A stretch of 64,000 nt of DNA from the NCBI RefSeq assembly GCF_047785965.1, contig NZ_JBLOBF010000002.1, positions 1 to 64,000 of the forward strand, given 5' to 3'. The notes below the pieces were generated by a model. The model was not told the origin of the DNA. It saw only the letters and a list, made by a program, of their open reading frames with translations, and did no database searches. Of this stretch, positions 53,692 through 62,158 are shown piece by piece (position 1 is the first letter of the stretch; each line of letters starts with the position of its first letter). Both the position numbers and the translations under genes were made by a program. Source of the stretch: Caldisericum exile_A. Lineage in GTDB: Bacteria > Caldisericota > Caldisericia > Caldisericales > Caldisericaceae.

Positions 53692-54093
53692 TCACCCAAA
53701 GAAAATTTTAAGCTCGCGTTCAGCATCTTCTTTGCTTGATGATGCATGAACAACGTTCTCAGTAAGATATGGTGAAAAATCGCCTCGAATACTACCTGGC
53801 AATCTTTTTTCAGGATGAGTATCCCCAACAAGGATTCTACAATTCAAAATTGCATTTTCCCCTACAATTTTCATTACAACAACAGGTCCAGAAGTTGAGT
53901 AGTTAATTAGTTTTTCAAAGTAATCTCTTCCTTTGTGTTCTATATAAAGCTCTTCTGCTAATTCCCTTGATAGAGTAAGCATTCTAAGTTCGGTAATAAT
54001 CATTAATTTTCGTTCGAATCTTGAAATTATTTCACCTATTAATCCTCTTTTTACACCGTCAGGTTTTATCATTACAAAAGTTTCCTCTATCAT
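53692..54093 (-). CDS. ndk: Nucleoside diphosphate kinase
   Basis: 133 residues starting EETFVMIKPDGVKRGLIGEI, with the active-site histidine in NVVHASSS. It equilibrates NTP pools. The ATG overlaps the upstream AAA-associated gene stop (ATGA) and uses a GGAGGAG site inside it. It is slightly short but complete. Confidence 0.96.
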   Translation of the reverse strand: MIEETFVMIKPDGVKRGLIGEIISRFERKLMIITELRMLTLSRELAEELYIEHKGRDYFEKLINYSTSGPVVVMKIVGENAILNCRILVGDTHPEKRLPGSIRGDFSPYLTENVVHASSSKEDAERELKIFFG

Positions 54094-54581
54094 ATCTCCT
54101 CCAGTTTATCAAGGTAGACTTCCTTGTCTTCTGGATTATATCCAATTAATTCAGCATACCTGCCAAGTTCAATGATGCTTTTGAGCGTTTCTTCTGCTTC
54201 TTGCTCAGACATCTCTTCCTGAAGGAGTTCAAGAAGGTCATCCCTATCGATTGAGTTCTCAGTTGCCTTAATAAGAATATTTATTACCTTCTTAAAAATT
54301 GGCAATTTCTTTAATGATTCCTTAAAAATTAGTTTTCTTTTATTTTCGTCACCATCAACCAGTTCGTGACCCAAATCAGTTAAGAACACATCACCCTCAC
54401 TAACTTCAACAAAGCCAAGCATCTGGGCAAGACGTAAAAGTGAAATTAGTTCATCCGCTTCGATTTCAATATCTTCCGGGATCATATAAATGTCAACTTT
54501 TCCATCTGAATCTTCAAGGTAAACAAGCAAACCAATAAGTTTGCCAACTTCTACATACGGCAAAGGCGATATATCGTCCAT
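54090..54581 (-). CDS. Detached AAA-associated domain of an ABC transporter
   Basis: 163 residues beginning SPLPYVEVGKLIGLLVYLED, the pattern of the AAA-associated domain usually fused to the C-terminus of NitT/TauT-like ABC ATPases. A winged-helix-like segment (ADELISLLRLAQMLGFVEV) follows. Here it is a separate gene whose ATG overlaps the ATPase stop by one base. It probably binds the ATPase as a regulatory subunit. Confidence 0.82.
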   Translation of the reverse strand: MDDISPLPYVEVGKLIGLLVYLEDSDGKVDIYMIPEDIEIEADELISLLRLAQMLGFVEVSEGDVFLTDLGHELVDGDENKRKLIFKESLKKLPIFKKVINILIKATENSIDRDDLLELLQEEMSEQEAEETLKSIIELGRYAELIGYNPEDKEVYLDKLEEI

Positions 54582-55372
54582 TATGTCCCCTTTCCGGGAT
54601 TCACCTCCTTACTTATACTTGATCCAAGTATCATTGAATATATTTTATCATAAATCTTGTAAAATTCCTTACTTTCTCTATCTCTTGGTCTTGGTAAATC
54701 CACTTTTTCATCTGCAATTATTTTTCCAGGATGAGTTGAAAGAATAATAATTCTATCCGAAAGATAAACTGCTTCCTCAATATTATGAGTAACAAGAAGT
54801 ATAGACTTCAAAGAGAGCTTCTTTGATTCCCAAAGATCTATTATCTCTGATCTCAAGTTTTCTGCTGTTAGCGCATCAAGTGCAGAAAATGGTTCGTCCA
54901 TTAAAAGTAATTCTGGCTCCATAATCAAGGCTCTAGCAATACCAACTCTCTGTTTCATCCCGCCAGACAATTCCCTTGGATAAGCCTCTTCAAAACCTTC
55001 AAGTCCTACCATATCAATGTATTTAAAAGCTTTCTTTAGCCTCTCTTTCAAAGGGACACCTCTTGCTTCAAGTCCAAGGGTAATATTTTCAGTTACATCA
55101 AGCCAGGGAAGCAACCCAAACGTCTGGAAAACCATACTTGTATATGGATTAATTCCTTTTATCTCTTGTCCTCTAAAGAATACACTTCCTGAAGTAGGTT
55201 TCAGAAGCCCAGCAATAATTCTCAGAAGTGTACTTTTTCCACAACCTGACGGTCCAACAAGGCTAACAAATTCGTTTTCTTGAATATCAAAATTTATATC
55301 CTCAAGTATTACTACTTCTTTATTCTTTAGAGGAAATGTTTGGTATACACTTTTAACACTCAAAAAGTTCAT
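54581..55372 (-). CDS. NitT/TauT-type ABC transporter ATPase
   Basis: 263 residues. Walker A GPSGCGKST, signature LSGGMKQR, Walker B LLLMDEPFSALD and an H-loop LVTHNIEEA. This class imports nitrate, sulfonates, taurine or bicarbonate, or in relatives metals; the substrate is unknown. Its ATG overlaps the permease stop (TAATG). No periplasmic binding protein is encoded nearby. Confidence 0.92.
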   Translation of the reverse strand: MNFLSVKSVYQTFPLKNKEVVILEDINFDIQENEFVSLVGPSGCGKSTLLRIIAGLLKPTSGSVFFRGQEIKGINPYTSMVFQTFGLLPWLDVTENITLGLEARGVPLKERLKKAFKYIDMVGLEGFEEAYPRELSGGMKQRVGIARALIMEPELLLMDEPFSALDALTAENLRSEIIDLWESKKLSLKSILLVTHNIEEAVYLSDRIIILSTHPGKIIADEKVDLPRPRDRESKEFYKIYDKIYSMILGSSISKEVNPGKGT

Positions 55373-57069
55373 TATGCCTCCATCCTGTATCTATCAAGGA
55401 TTTTATCATAAAGAGGTCTATACACAAAATGATTAATTGAGTAAACCATAAAAACAAGGGAAACAAGAGCAAGTGTAAAAAGAGCTTTCTCATTCTGAGC
55501 CAAAGATGTATTCAAAAGTGCACCGATACCTTGAACCGAAAAAGGTTGTCCTTTTATATCTATGTATTCTGCAACAACCAATGCGTTCCATGCACCGCCC
55601 ATCGCGGTAATCGTGCCAGTAAGAAATGAAGGAAGCATAGCCGGAATCAATAGCCTTCTAAGTCTCAAATTTCCTTTTACACCGTAAGAATCTACAACTT
55701 CTAGAAGATCATTTGGTATTGCTTTTAACCCACCAAGAACAAGAAAGAATATATACCATTGCATTCCTGTAAGGATTAATATTATTGAAGATAACTCAAG
55801 TCCAAATTTAAATGGTAAAAGAAAATAAAGTAACAATGGAAAGAACGAAATTGCAGGTATCGAAGAAAGAATTTGGAAAAAAGGTAGAATAAAATTAGCA
55901 ATCTTTTTTCTATTGTAAAGAAAAATTGCAAATGGCACCGTCCAAGAAACCGCAATAATATAAGATGAAAGAACTCTCAAAGTTGAAAATATTAGAGATT
56001 TTAAAACAATCAGAATATAACTGAGTTTAAATGACAAAGCAATGCTATAAATCCCTTTAAAAGTATAAAACATAATGTAAATTGAAACAAGTATGGAAAC
56101 TACAAGGAGGACATATTTCAATACTCTTTCGATAGTAACAAATAATTTAGCTTTAAAAATTTGCTTTAGATTTATGCTCTCAAAGTTTATCTTTTCAAAG
56201 GGCCGTTTAATCTTGTTAATGATATTCCCAACAAATTCCCAAAAAATAATGACAATATCAAGAACTTCCTTCTCTTCCTCTTCACCAGGACTTATTGAAT
56301 ATCTAAATTTTCTTGACCATTGCGAAAGTGGACGCCACATGAACATATCGAGGAAAAATATAGTAACGCCAAGTGCAAGAATTCCTAGCAGAACCAAACC
56401 AATTTTATTTTCTGTTGCAGAAACAAGAATAAAACTTCCAATTCCTGGAAGCCTAAATGATTTTTCTCCTACAGCAAAGATTTCCGAAGCAACAAGGAAA
56501 TACCATCCATTAGACCAACTTACAATACTATTATAAATGATTTTTGGAATGGAAGCAGGTATGTAAAGCCTTCTAAGTTTAAGAAGGCCTTCTGGATCAA
56601 AAAACTCATAAGCCTCTTTAACATCATTTGGTATTCCTTTTATGCTTTCATAAACTCCAAATGCAATATTCCAGGATTGAGATGTAAAAATTAGAAATAT
56701 AGAGGCAAGTTCAACGCCAAGAATTGAATTCGGAAAAAGAGAGATAAAAAACGCAATTGCTACCGGGAAAAATCCTAAAATCGGCACGGATTGAAGAATA
56801 TCAAGTATTGGTATCATTATTGCCTCTCTTTTTACGCTTGTTGCCGCAAGATATCCGTACGTAAAAGAGAATAAAAGAGAAAAGAAATAAGCAGAAAACA
56901 TTCTAATAAGAGATCTAAAAATATAGTATGGAAGATAAGAGACCTTTAAATCTTCAACATAACTTGCAATGTTAATTTGTTTCTTATAAAAGGCATATAC
57001 AACCCCTATAAGGAGCACTATTATTAATAGCTGCAAAACTAACTGAGAAAAAGTTCTTTTCTCTTTCAT
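55372..57069 (-). CDS. Fused double ABC permease (NitT/TauT-like)
   Basis: 565 residues containing two tandem copies of a binding-protein-dependent permease domain: first about 45-245, second about 340-560. Each has the coupling loop pattern, GIPNDVKEAYEFFDPEGLLKL and AIPNDLLEVVDSYGVKGNL respectively, and an LxRLxIPAxxP motif. The fusion yields a full permease pair in one chain. It starts 3 bp after the TIGR04076 gene. Confidence 0.9.
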   Translation of the reverse strand: MKEKRTFSQLVLQLLIIVLLIGVVYAFYKKQINIASYVEDLKVSYLPYYIFRSLIRMFSAYFFSLLFSFTYGYLAATSVKREAIMIPILDILQSVPILGFFPVAIAFFISLFPNSILGVELASIFLIFTSQSWNIAFGVYESIKGIPNDVKEAYEFFDPEGLLKLRRLYIPASIPKIIYNSIVSWSNGWYFLVASEIFAVGEKSFRLPGIGSFILVSATENKIGLVLLGILALGVTIFFLDMFMWRPLSQWSRKFRYSISPGEEEEKEVLDIVIIFWEFVGNIINKIKRPFEKINFESINLKQIFKAKLFVTIERVLKYVLLVVSILVSIYIMFYTFKGIYSIALSFKLSYILIVLKSLIFSTLRVLSSYIIAVSWTVPFAIFLYNRKKIANFILPFFQILSSIPAISFFPLLLYFLLPFKFGLELSSIILILTGMQWYIFFLVLGGLKAIPNDLLEVVDSYGVKGNLRLRRLLIPAMLPSFLTGTITAMGGAWNALVVAEYIDIKGQPFSVQGIGALLNTSLAQNEKALFTLALVSLVFMVYSINHFVYRPLYDKILDRYRMEA

Positions 57070-57072
57070 TTT

Positions 57073-57378
57073 TTAAAAGGCAGGAGGATTTTCCTCATTT
57101 ATTTTATCTTCTTTTTCTCTTATAATTTCGAAAACAACAGTATTAAATGGATCTGGGCAAGAAACATAAGCTTTATTTTCTTCTTTCTCCCAGGGTAATC
57201 TTCCACCATAGCGAAGTGGTGTTATAAAAGGCCAAAGCGAAACAAACGCCCATCCACAAAAATTAATAGGAACTGGTTGCCCATTTTCGTTTATTTCAAA
57301 TTCATCTCCAGCTTTTAGATTAGCAGAACAAGTCCCTCTCACTTCAACAACTCTTATCTTTATCTTGTATATTGCCAT
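57073..57378 (-). CDS. TIGR04076 family protein
   Basis: 101 residues with the family layout: a cysteine in VRGTCSANLKAGDEFEI, INFCGWAFVSLWPFITPLRYGG, and CPDPFNTVVFEI. Function unknown; conserved cysteines suggest metal binding. No Shine-Dalgarno is seen, but TTGAAA-16 nt-TAGAAT ends 8 nt before the ATG. It is the first gene of the long operon that ends near 47861. Confidence 0.82.
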   Translation of the reverse strand: MAIYKIKIRVVEVRGTCSANLKAGDEFEINENGQPVPINFCGWAFVSLWPFITPLRYGGRLPWEKEENKAYVSCPDPFNTVVFEIIREKEDKINEENPPAF

Positions 57379-57386
57379 ATCATTTA

Positions 57387-57414
57387 ATTCTATTAAAAAT
57401 TAACATTTTTTCAA
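57387..57414 (-). promoter_or_regulatory. Promoter of the TIGR04076-transporter-AOR operon
   Basis: TTGAAA (57414-57409) and TAGAAT (57392-57387) with a 16-nt spacer on the minus strand. The short distance to the ATG implies a message with almost no leader. Confidence 0.55.
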
Positions 57415-57436
57415 ATACAAATAAGAAGTTTTTAGG

Positions 57437-57442
57437 TATAAT
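57437..57442 (+). promoter_or_regulatory. -10 box of the PLD-like gene
   Basis: TATAAT six bases before the ATG, without a ribosome site between, points to a leaderless transcript. No convincing -35. Confidence 0.45.
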
Positions 57443-57448
57443 TCAAAT

Positions 57449-58492
57449 ATGGAAAAAGATAAAGTTAATAGATCAATAAAAGAAAAAGTACTTGGAAAAA
57501 AGGCTTATATCTACAATGTAATTATTTCTGCATTATTCATTGTTCTGCTTTTTATTTATTACCGATTAATACCACGACATTTTACATCTACGCCTGTTGT
57601 ACAATCTTATAATGGCACAGTAAATTTATTCTATACTCCTGACATGGGCAAAGCACCTGTAATTGACGGAATAAAAAACGCTAAAAGCTCTATCAATATA
57701 GAAGTTTATACATTTTCCGATACAGATGTGCTTCAAGAACTTGTAAACGCAAAAAAAAGAGGAGTAAAAGTTCGAGTAATTCTTGAAGAAAATCCATATG
57801 GTGGATACAGCGCAAACAAACAGACAAAAGATAAGCTTTCTTATTATGGCATTGAAACAAAATGGGACAATAAAGCGTATAACTTTACGCACTCAAAGTT
57901 TATGGTTATAGATAACAGAACAGGCTACATAATGACTTTAAACCTCACAAAATCAGCTTTTAATAAAAATAGGGAGTTTGGCGTAATAGTTAATGACCAA
58001 AACATAGTGCAAGAACTTACTAAAATCTTTGAAGCAGATTGGAAAAGATCACCATATAATCCCAGTAAAGATACCGCACTTGTTGTAAGCCCAGAAAATT
58101 CAAGAGAGAAAATCGAAGCTCTTCTTAGAAGTGGAACAGGAGAAATTTTGATCTATGCAGAAGAAATTCAGGATCCTTCAATTATTGATATCTTAAAAAA
58201 GCGAAGAGCATATGGAGCAGATGTTAAAATCATTATTGCGGATCCAATGAATGTTCAAGGAAATGAAGTAGTAATTTCAGAGCTAAAAAGATACGGAGTA
58301 GACATTAAATACATAACAAGCCCGTTTATCCATGCAAAGGTTATTATTGTAGATAGAAAATATGCATTTGTTGGATCGGAGAACCTTTCTTCAAATTCTC
58401 TTGACAACAATAGAGAAGTTGGAATTATTTTATCAAATCCTGAAGTCGTTAATAAGTTAAGAGAAATTTTCTTCTGGGATTTTGCAAAATAA
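57449..58492 (+). CDS. Membrane-anchored phospholipase D-like protein
   Basis: 347 residues. One membrane segment (about 21-39), then two PLD domains. The first has HSKFMVID (His148, Lys150) and LNLTKSAFNKNREFG; the second has HAKVIIVD (His295, Lys297) and SENLSSNSLDNNREVG. Both HKD motifs are complete. Family members are nucleases, phospholipases or phosphatidyltransferases; the short inter-domain spacing and lack of extra segments fit a secreted-side nuclease or lipase. It converges on malQ. Confidence 0.87.
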   Translation: MEKDKVNRSIKEKVLGKKAYIYNVIISALFIVLLFIYYRLIPRHFTSTPVVQSYNGTVNLFYTPDMGKAPVIDGIKNAKSSINIEVYTFSDTDVLQELVNAKKRGVKVRVILEENPYGGYSANKQTKDKLSYYGIETKWDNKAYNFTHSKFMVIDNRTGYIMTLNLTKSAFNKNREFGVIVNDQNIVQELTKIFEADWKRSPYNPSKDTALVVSPENSREKIEALLRSGTGEILIYAEEIQDPSIIDILKKRRAYGADVKIIIADPMNVQGNEVVISELKRYGVDIKYITSPFIHAKVIIVDRKYAFVGSENLSSNSLDNNREVGIILSNPEVVNKLREIFFWDFAK

Positions 58493-58498
58493 TTTAAT

Positions 58499-59986
58499 TC
58501 ATCTTCCGTAAATTTCGGTAATCTCTTTTAGTTTAAAGAATTTCCCCTCATCTATATCACTAAATTTTAATTTGAATCGCCAATTTCCCGAAGAAGTTCC
58601 AGGTGTATTCATTCTAAAGCGTTCGTCAAGAGCGAGAATATCTTGAACAGGAAGAATAGAAAACTGTGCAATAGAAGAATGGGCAAGCCTTATTAAATCA
58701 AAATTAATTGTTTCAAGAGATGTCTTTTTCCCTAAATATTTTTCGAGATATGACTTACCATTATTTGTAAGCTCATATTTAAACCAGCCGACTATGGTAT
58801 TATGGTCATGTGTACCTGTATAGACAACTGTTGGGTTTTTATAGTTGTGCGGAAGGTATCCATTTTCAGGTGATCCATCAAATGCAAATTCAAGAACTCT
58901 CATATTCGGAATATTATATCGCTCGATTACCTCAACGACATCCTCTGTAATCAAACCAAGGTCCTCTGCGATAAATGGCATGGTTGGAAAATTATTTTTG
59001 ACTGTATCAAAAAATTCATAAACAGGTACTTTTATCCACTCGCCAATTTTTGCATTTTCTCTGCCTGCATCAACCGCATAATATGCAACAAATCCTCTAA
59101 AATGGTCAATTCTAATAATATCAACGAATTGTAAAAGATGCGCAATTCTTTTTATCCACCATTCAAAATTAGTTTTCAAATGCTTATCCCAGTTGTAAAC
59201 AGGATTTCCCCAGAGTTGTCCATTTTCATTAAAGTAATCAGGAGGAACACCAGCAACTTTTACAGGATAGCCATTATCGTCCAAATTAAATAATTCCTTA
59301 TTTGCCCATACGTCGGGACTATCAAGATCAACATATATGGGTAAATCACCAATTATCTCAACTCCATTTTCATTTGCGTAATCCTTCATTTCCAAAATTT
59401 GCTTGTATGCAATAAACTGCAAAAATTTAACAAATTTAATCTCATCTTTTAGTATATCCTTTGCAAGGTTAAGGGCACCAAGATTTCTATTCTTAAATTC
59501 ATTAGGCCACTCTTGCCAAGCTCTATTTTCAAATCTTTTCTTCAGTGCTATAAAGATTGCATAATCTTCTAACCAAAAAGAATTTTCGGAACAAAATTTT
59601 TGAAAATCTTCGTTTTCCTTAAAATTTTTATAAGCAGAATTGAATGCCTTGAATTTATTCTCTATCACTTTCTCAAACTGAACTATGTTAGTCTCTTCTA
59701 TTTCGTATTGCGAAAGATCCTGTGAAATTAAACCTTCTTCTTTAAGTTTCTCGAGACTTATAAGCAAAGGATTTATTGCAAAGGCAGAAACTGAGTGATA
59801 CGGAGAATTATCAAAGTAAGGCTCAGTTGGACCAATTGGTAAAATTTGGAGTAATTTTTGACCTGAGTTTTTAAGCAAATCTATAAAATTTTTTGAAGAG
59901 TATCCAAAATCTCCTATTCCAAATTTGCTTGGTAAACTTGTAATGTGAGCTAAAACGCCACTTTTTCTTAAGTTTTTATTTTCCAT
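58499..59986 (-). CDS. malQ: 4-alpha-glucanotransferase
   Basis: 495 residues of GH77. N-terminal SGVLAHITSLPSKFGIGDFG, DLPIYVDLDSPDVWANKELF, the nucleophile region IRIDHFRGFVAYY, acid/base PFIAEDLGLIT and YTGTHDHNT are all present. It transfers maltooligosaccharide segments, fitting the glycogen operon at 25-32 kb. TAGGAG precedes the ATG. It is next to a dead oxidoreductase gene. Confidence 0.95.
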   Translation of the reverse strand: MENKNLRKSGVLAHITSLPSKFGIGDFGYSSKNFIDLLKNSGQKLLQILPIGPTEPYFDNSPYHSVSAFAINPLLISLEKLKEEGLISQDLSQYEIEETNIVQFEKVIENKFKAFNSAYKNFKENEDFQKFCSENSFWLEDYAIFIALKKRFENRAWQEWPNEFKNRNLGALNLAKDILKDEIKFVKFLQFIAYKQILEMKDYANENGVEIIGDLPIYVDLDSPDVWANKELFNLDDNGYPVKVAGVPPDYFNENGQLWGNPVYNWDKHLKTNFEWWIKRIAHLLQFVDIIRIDHFRGFVAYYAVDAGRENAKIGEWIKVPVYEFFDTVKNNFPTMPFIAEDLGLITEDVVEVIERYNIPNMRVLEFAFDGSPENGYLPHNYKNPTVVYTGTHDHNTIVGWFKYELTNNGKSYLEKYLGKKTSLETINFDLIRLAHSSIAQFSILPVQDILALDERFRMNTPGTSSGNWRFKLKFSDIDEGKFFKLKEITEIYGR

Positions 59987-60007
59987 TCTTGCGCTCCTAC
60001 TTTTATT

Positions 60008-60686
60008 TTAAAATATTTTTAAATTTTTTAAAACCCCTTTAACTGCAAGTCTACAAGTCAATATACTCAGGAACTCCCGAAGTGCTATAAGACCACTGAC
60101 CTGCCTTAAAAATATTAGGAATAGATTTTTCATAGAGTTTTTTACAAATAACATGCTTGAATAAATGGACAAAAGTTTTTCGAAAGACCAACCAACAATT
60201 ATAGTTGTATTTTTTTGGATTGCTGCGCCAAGTTGAGTTGCTTTTTCCTCAATTAACTTTGCAAAATACCAATGCAACCCTTAGGGTAAATATAATCAGA
60301 ATAAAGGTAAAAATAACTTAAGACAAAAAAAAGGAGTCCCCTTAAAGAAATGTCGACTTATAAGATATTCAAGAAGCTCCTTGTATTGTTCAAGACTTTC
60401 TTTAGAGTCGACAAAAATAAATTTATCTTCAATTCCTACTGACACAGGAATTTTTAAAAATTCAAGAGTAATTCCTAGATCGCAAAGCTTTAGTATAATA
60501 ATGCCTGCGTTTTCAAGAGCGCGCACTCCTCCATAAAAAATAAAACCATCTTTTTCAAATGAATTAACAAACCCCCCACACTTTTCATTTTTTTTTAAGT
60601 AAAAGTACTTTCAAGCCTAATAGAGCTCAGTATGCGGTAACAGTAAGACCTAAAATTCCCCCCTCAACAACTATTACATCCCACAT
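60008..60686 (-). pseudogene. Phytoene desaturase (CrtI)-like FAD oxidoreductase, decayed
   Basis: Starting at ATG 60686 the frame reads MWDVIVVEGGILGLTVTAY, stops at TGA, resumes with ALLGLKVLLLK, then shifts at an A9 run and continues NEKCGGFVNSFEKDGFIFYG, GVRALENAGIIILKL and IEDKFIFVDSKESLEQYKEL. After a large deletion come YPKG, FAKLIEEKATQLGAAIQKN, and the C-terminal SIPNIFKAGQWSYSTSGVPE and CRLAVKGVLKNLKIF in shifted frames. These are the N- and C-terminal signatures of CrtI-like dehydrogenases. At about 680 bp it is less than half normal length. Confidence 0.78.
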
Positions 60687-60689
60687 AAT

Positions 60690-61373
60690 CTATAGTAACA
60701 TCACCATTTTTAAAGTTATTTCCCAAAGTTTTTCTGCTTCGGATAAATCCTTTCCAGGTTACGTCATTTCTTCTTCTGTAGTCAAGTTAAAGAATTTTCC
60801 ACTAACACCAACTAAATTCTTTGAAACTCCAAGATAGTAAAGTGCCTTAGCAGAAATTTCAGAATAATCAGGTAATCTATCAATTATGTTATGTTTAAAC
60901 CAGAGATATAAAGGTCCATTATATCTTCCTGTGGCTTTTCTTACCATACCTGGATACATTGCATTAATGGTTACAGAACTTCCCTTAAAGTATTCATTAA
61001 ACATCGTCATTGAAAGTATTTGCGCAAGTTTTGAAGATCCATATGCCTCTAACCCTGAGTATTTCTCTTTTTTGAAATTTAGATCATTTACATTTAATCC
61101 CCACACAGCAAATTGATAACCTTCAGAACTTACAAAAGTTATTCTTCCCTTATCCTTTCTCTTAAACTTATCCTTTAAGATATATGTGATCACAAACGGA
61201 GCAAGGTAGTTAACTGTAAAAGTTGTTTCGAGTCCGTCAGCTGTTACAGTTTTCTTTTTGAGACATACACCAGCATTATGCATCAAAACATCAATACTTT
61301 CTTCCATTTCTAAAAGTGCATAACCTGCTTTATGCATCTTTTCTACCAAACTCAAATCTGCAAATTGGTCCAA
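60690..61373 (-). pseudogene. Short-chain dehydrogenase, truncated at both ends
   Basis: An open frame of 204 residues (stop at 60759) carries NAGVCLKKKT, the catalytic FVSSEGYQFAV and YGSSKLAQIL motifs and PGMV, as in retinol-dehydrogenase-like SDRs. The N-terminal TGxxxGIG cofactor loop is missing and only frameshifted scraps lie upstream (61374-61430). The frame continues past the TAA at 60759 as PGKDLSEAEKLWEITLKM to a TAG at 60690, four bases before the CrtI-like ATG. It was therefore a longer gene coupled to that pseudogene. Confidence 0.7.
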
Positions 61374-61600
61374 ATCTTTTCTTCGTTATTTTCTTTTAAT
61401 CCATCAATTGCCACGAAAACCTCACTGATATTTCTTAATTATATAATTCCCGAATGAAACTACAAATTTTGAAAAGGAATGAAAAAATTTTAATAAATAA
61501 AGTAAATTTCCAATTGCTAAGCTAAAAAGTACTCAAAAAACACAACTTTTTATGGATAAATAAGGAAAACCTTTAAGTTTTTTGGACCAAAAATAAAAAA
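61374..61600. other. Remnant and AT-rich spacer
   Basis: The first about 60 bases contain frameshifted scraps that may be the SDR N-terminal half. The rest is AT-rich and shows no gene or RNA that I can support. Confidence 0.35.
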
Positions 61601-61676
61601 TGGCTCCCCGTGTAGGACTCGAACCTACAACCTAGTGGTTAACAGCCACCCGCTCTGCCGGTTGAGCTAACGGGGA
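61601..61676 (-). tRNA. tRNA-Asn (GTT)
   Basis: Cloverleaf on the minus strand: acceptor TCCCCGT pairs with ACGGGGA, anticodon loop CTGTTAA gives GTT, T-arm GGTTCGAGTCC, encoded CCA at 61601-61603. Single tRNA with its own promoter. Confidence 0.95.
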
Positions 61677-61693
61677 ACCCGTTCTCGATATAT

Positions 61694-61721
61694 AGCATAA
61701 TAAATTTTTTCTTTTTGTCAA
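61694..61721 (-). promoter_or_regulatory. Promoter of tRNA-Asn
   Basis: TTGACA (61721-61716), a 16-nt spacer and TATGCT (61699-61694). The spacer resembles that of the tRNA-Ile/Ala promoter (both start AAAAG and end ATTTAT). The -35 overlaps the stop codon of the radical SAM C-terminal frame. Confidence 0.65.
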
Positions 61722-62158
61722 GAGGCTAAACCTTTTTTCTCAAAAATCGGACAAAATAATGATATGTTTATGCCGCATCCTACGCATTTGCCTGATCTAC
61801 AATCCTCGGTCATCACACCATTCATTGCATTTTTATATTCTCTTAATAAGAATTGTTTCGAGACTCCAGAGTCAATATGATCCCAAGGTAATTTTTCATC
61901 TGTTCCAATTTCTTTTAGATAAATACTCATATCAATACCTTCTTCTTCAAAAGCCTTTTTCCATATTTCAAAGTTGAAATATTCACTCCAAGCATCCATC
62001 TTTGCACCACTCTTAAATGCTCTCTCAATTACATTTGAAAGTTGTTTGTCACCTCTGTCGAGTACAACTTCAAGAGCACTCATCCTAAAGTCGGAAAAAT
62101 CTGCCTTAACATTTCTTATTTTTAACTCTTTCAAAAGAATTTTCTTTTTTTTTCTCAA
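61718..62158 (-). CDS. C-terminal fragment of the B12-binding radical SAM protein (frameshifted)
   Basis: A 146-residue frame equal to the C-terminal part of TIGR03960-type proteins: FRMSALEVVLDRGDKQLSNV, WSEYFNFEIWKKAFEEEG, LPWDHIDSGVSKQFLLREY and a cysteine cluster CRSGKCVGCGINISLFC. It overlaps the main radical SAM frame by 53 bp and lies in the +1 frame relative to it. Deleting one A from the A9 tract at 62145-62153 would join the two. It has no ribosome site of its own, so it is not an independent gene. Confidence 0.8.
   Translation of the reverse strand: MRKKKKILLKELKIRNVKADFSDFRMSALEVVLDRGDKQLSNVIERAFKSGAKMDAWSEYFNFEIWKKAFEEEGIDMSIYLKEIGTDEKLPWDHIDSGVSKQFLLREYKNAMNGVMTEDCRSGKCVGCGINISLFCPIFEKKGLAS

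Noticed and set aside
60296..60526. Independent 76-codon gene
   Set aside because: It is the in-frame part of the CrtI-like pseudogene; neighbours in other frames continue the same protein.
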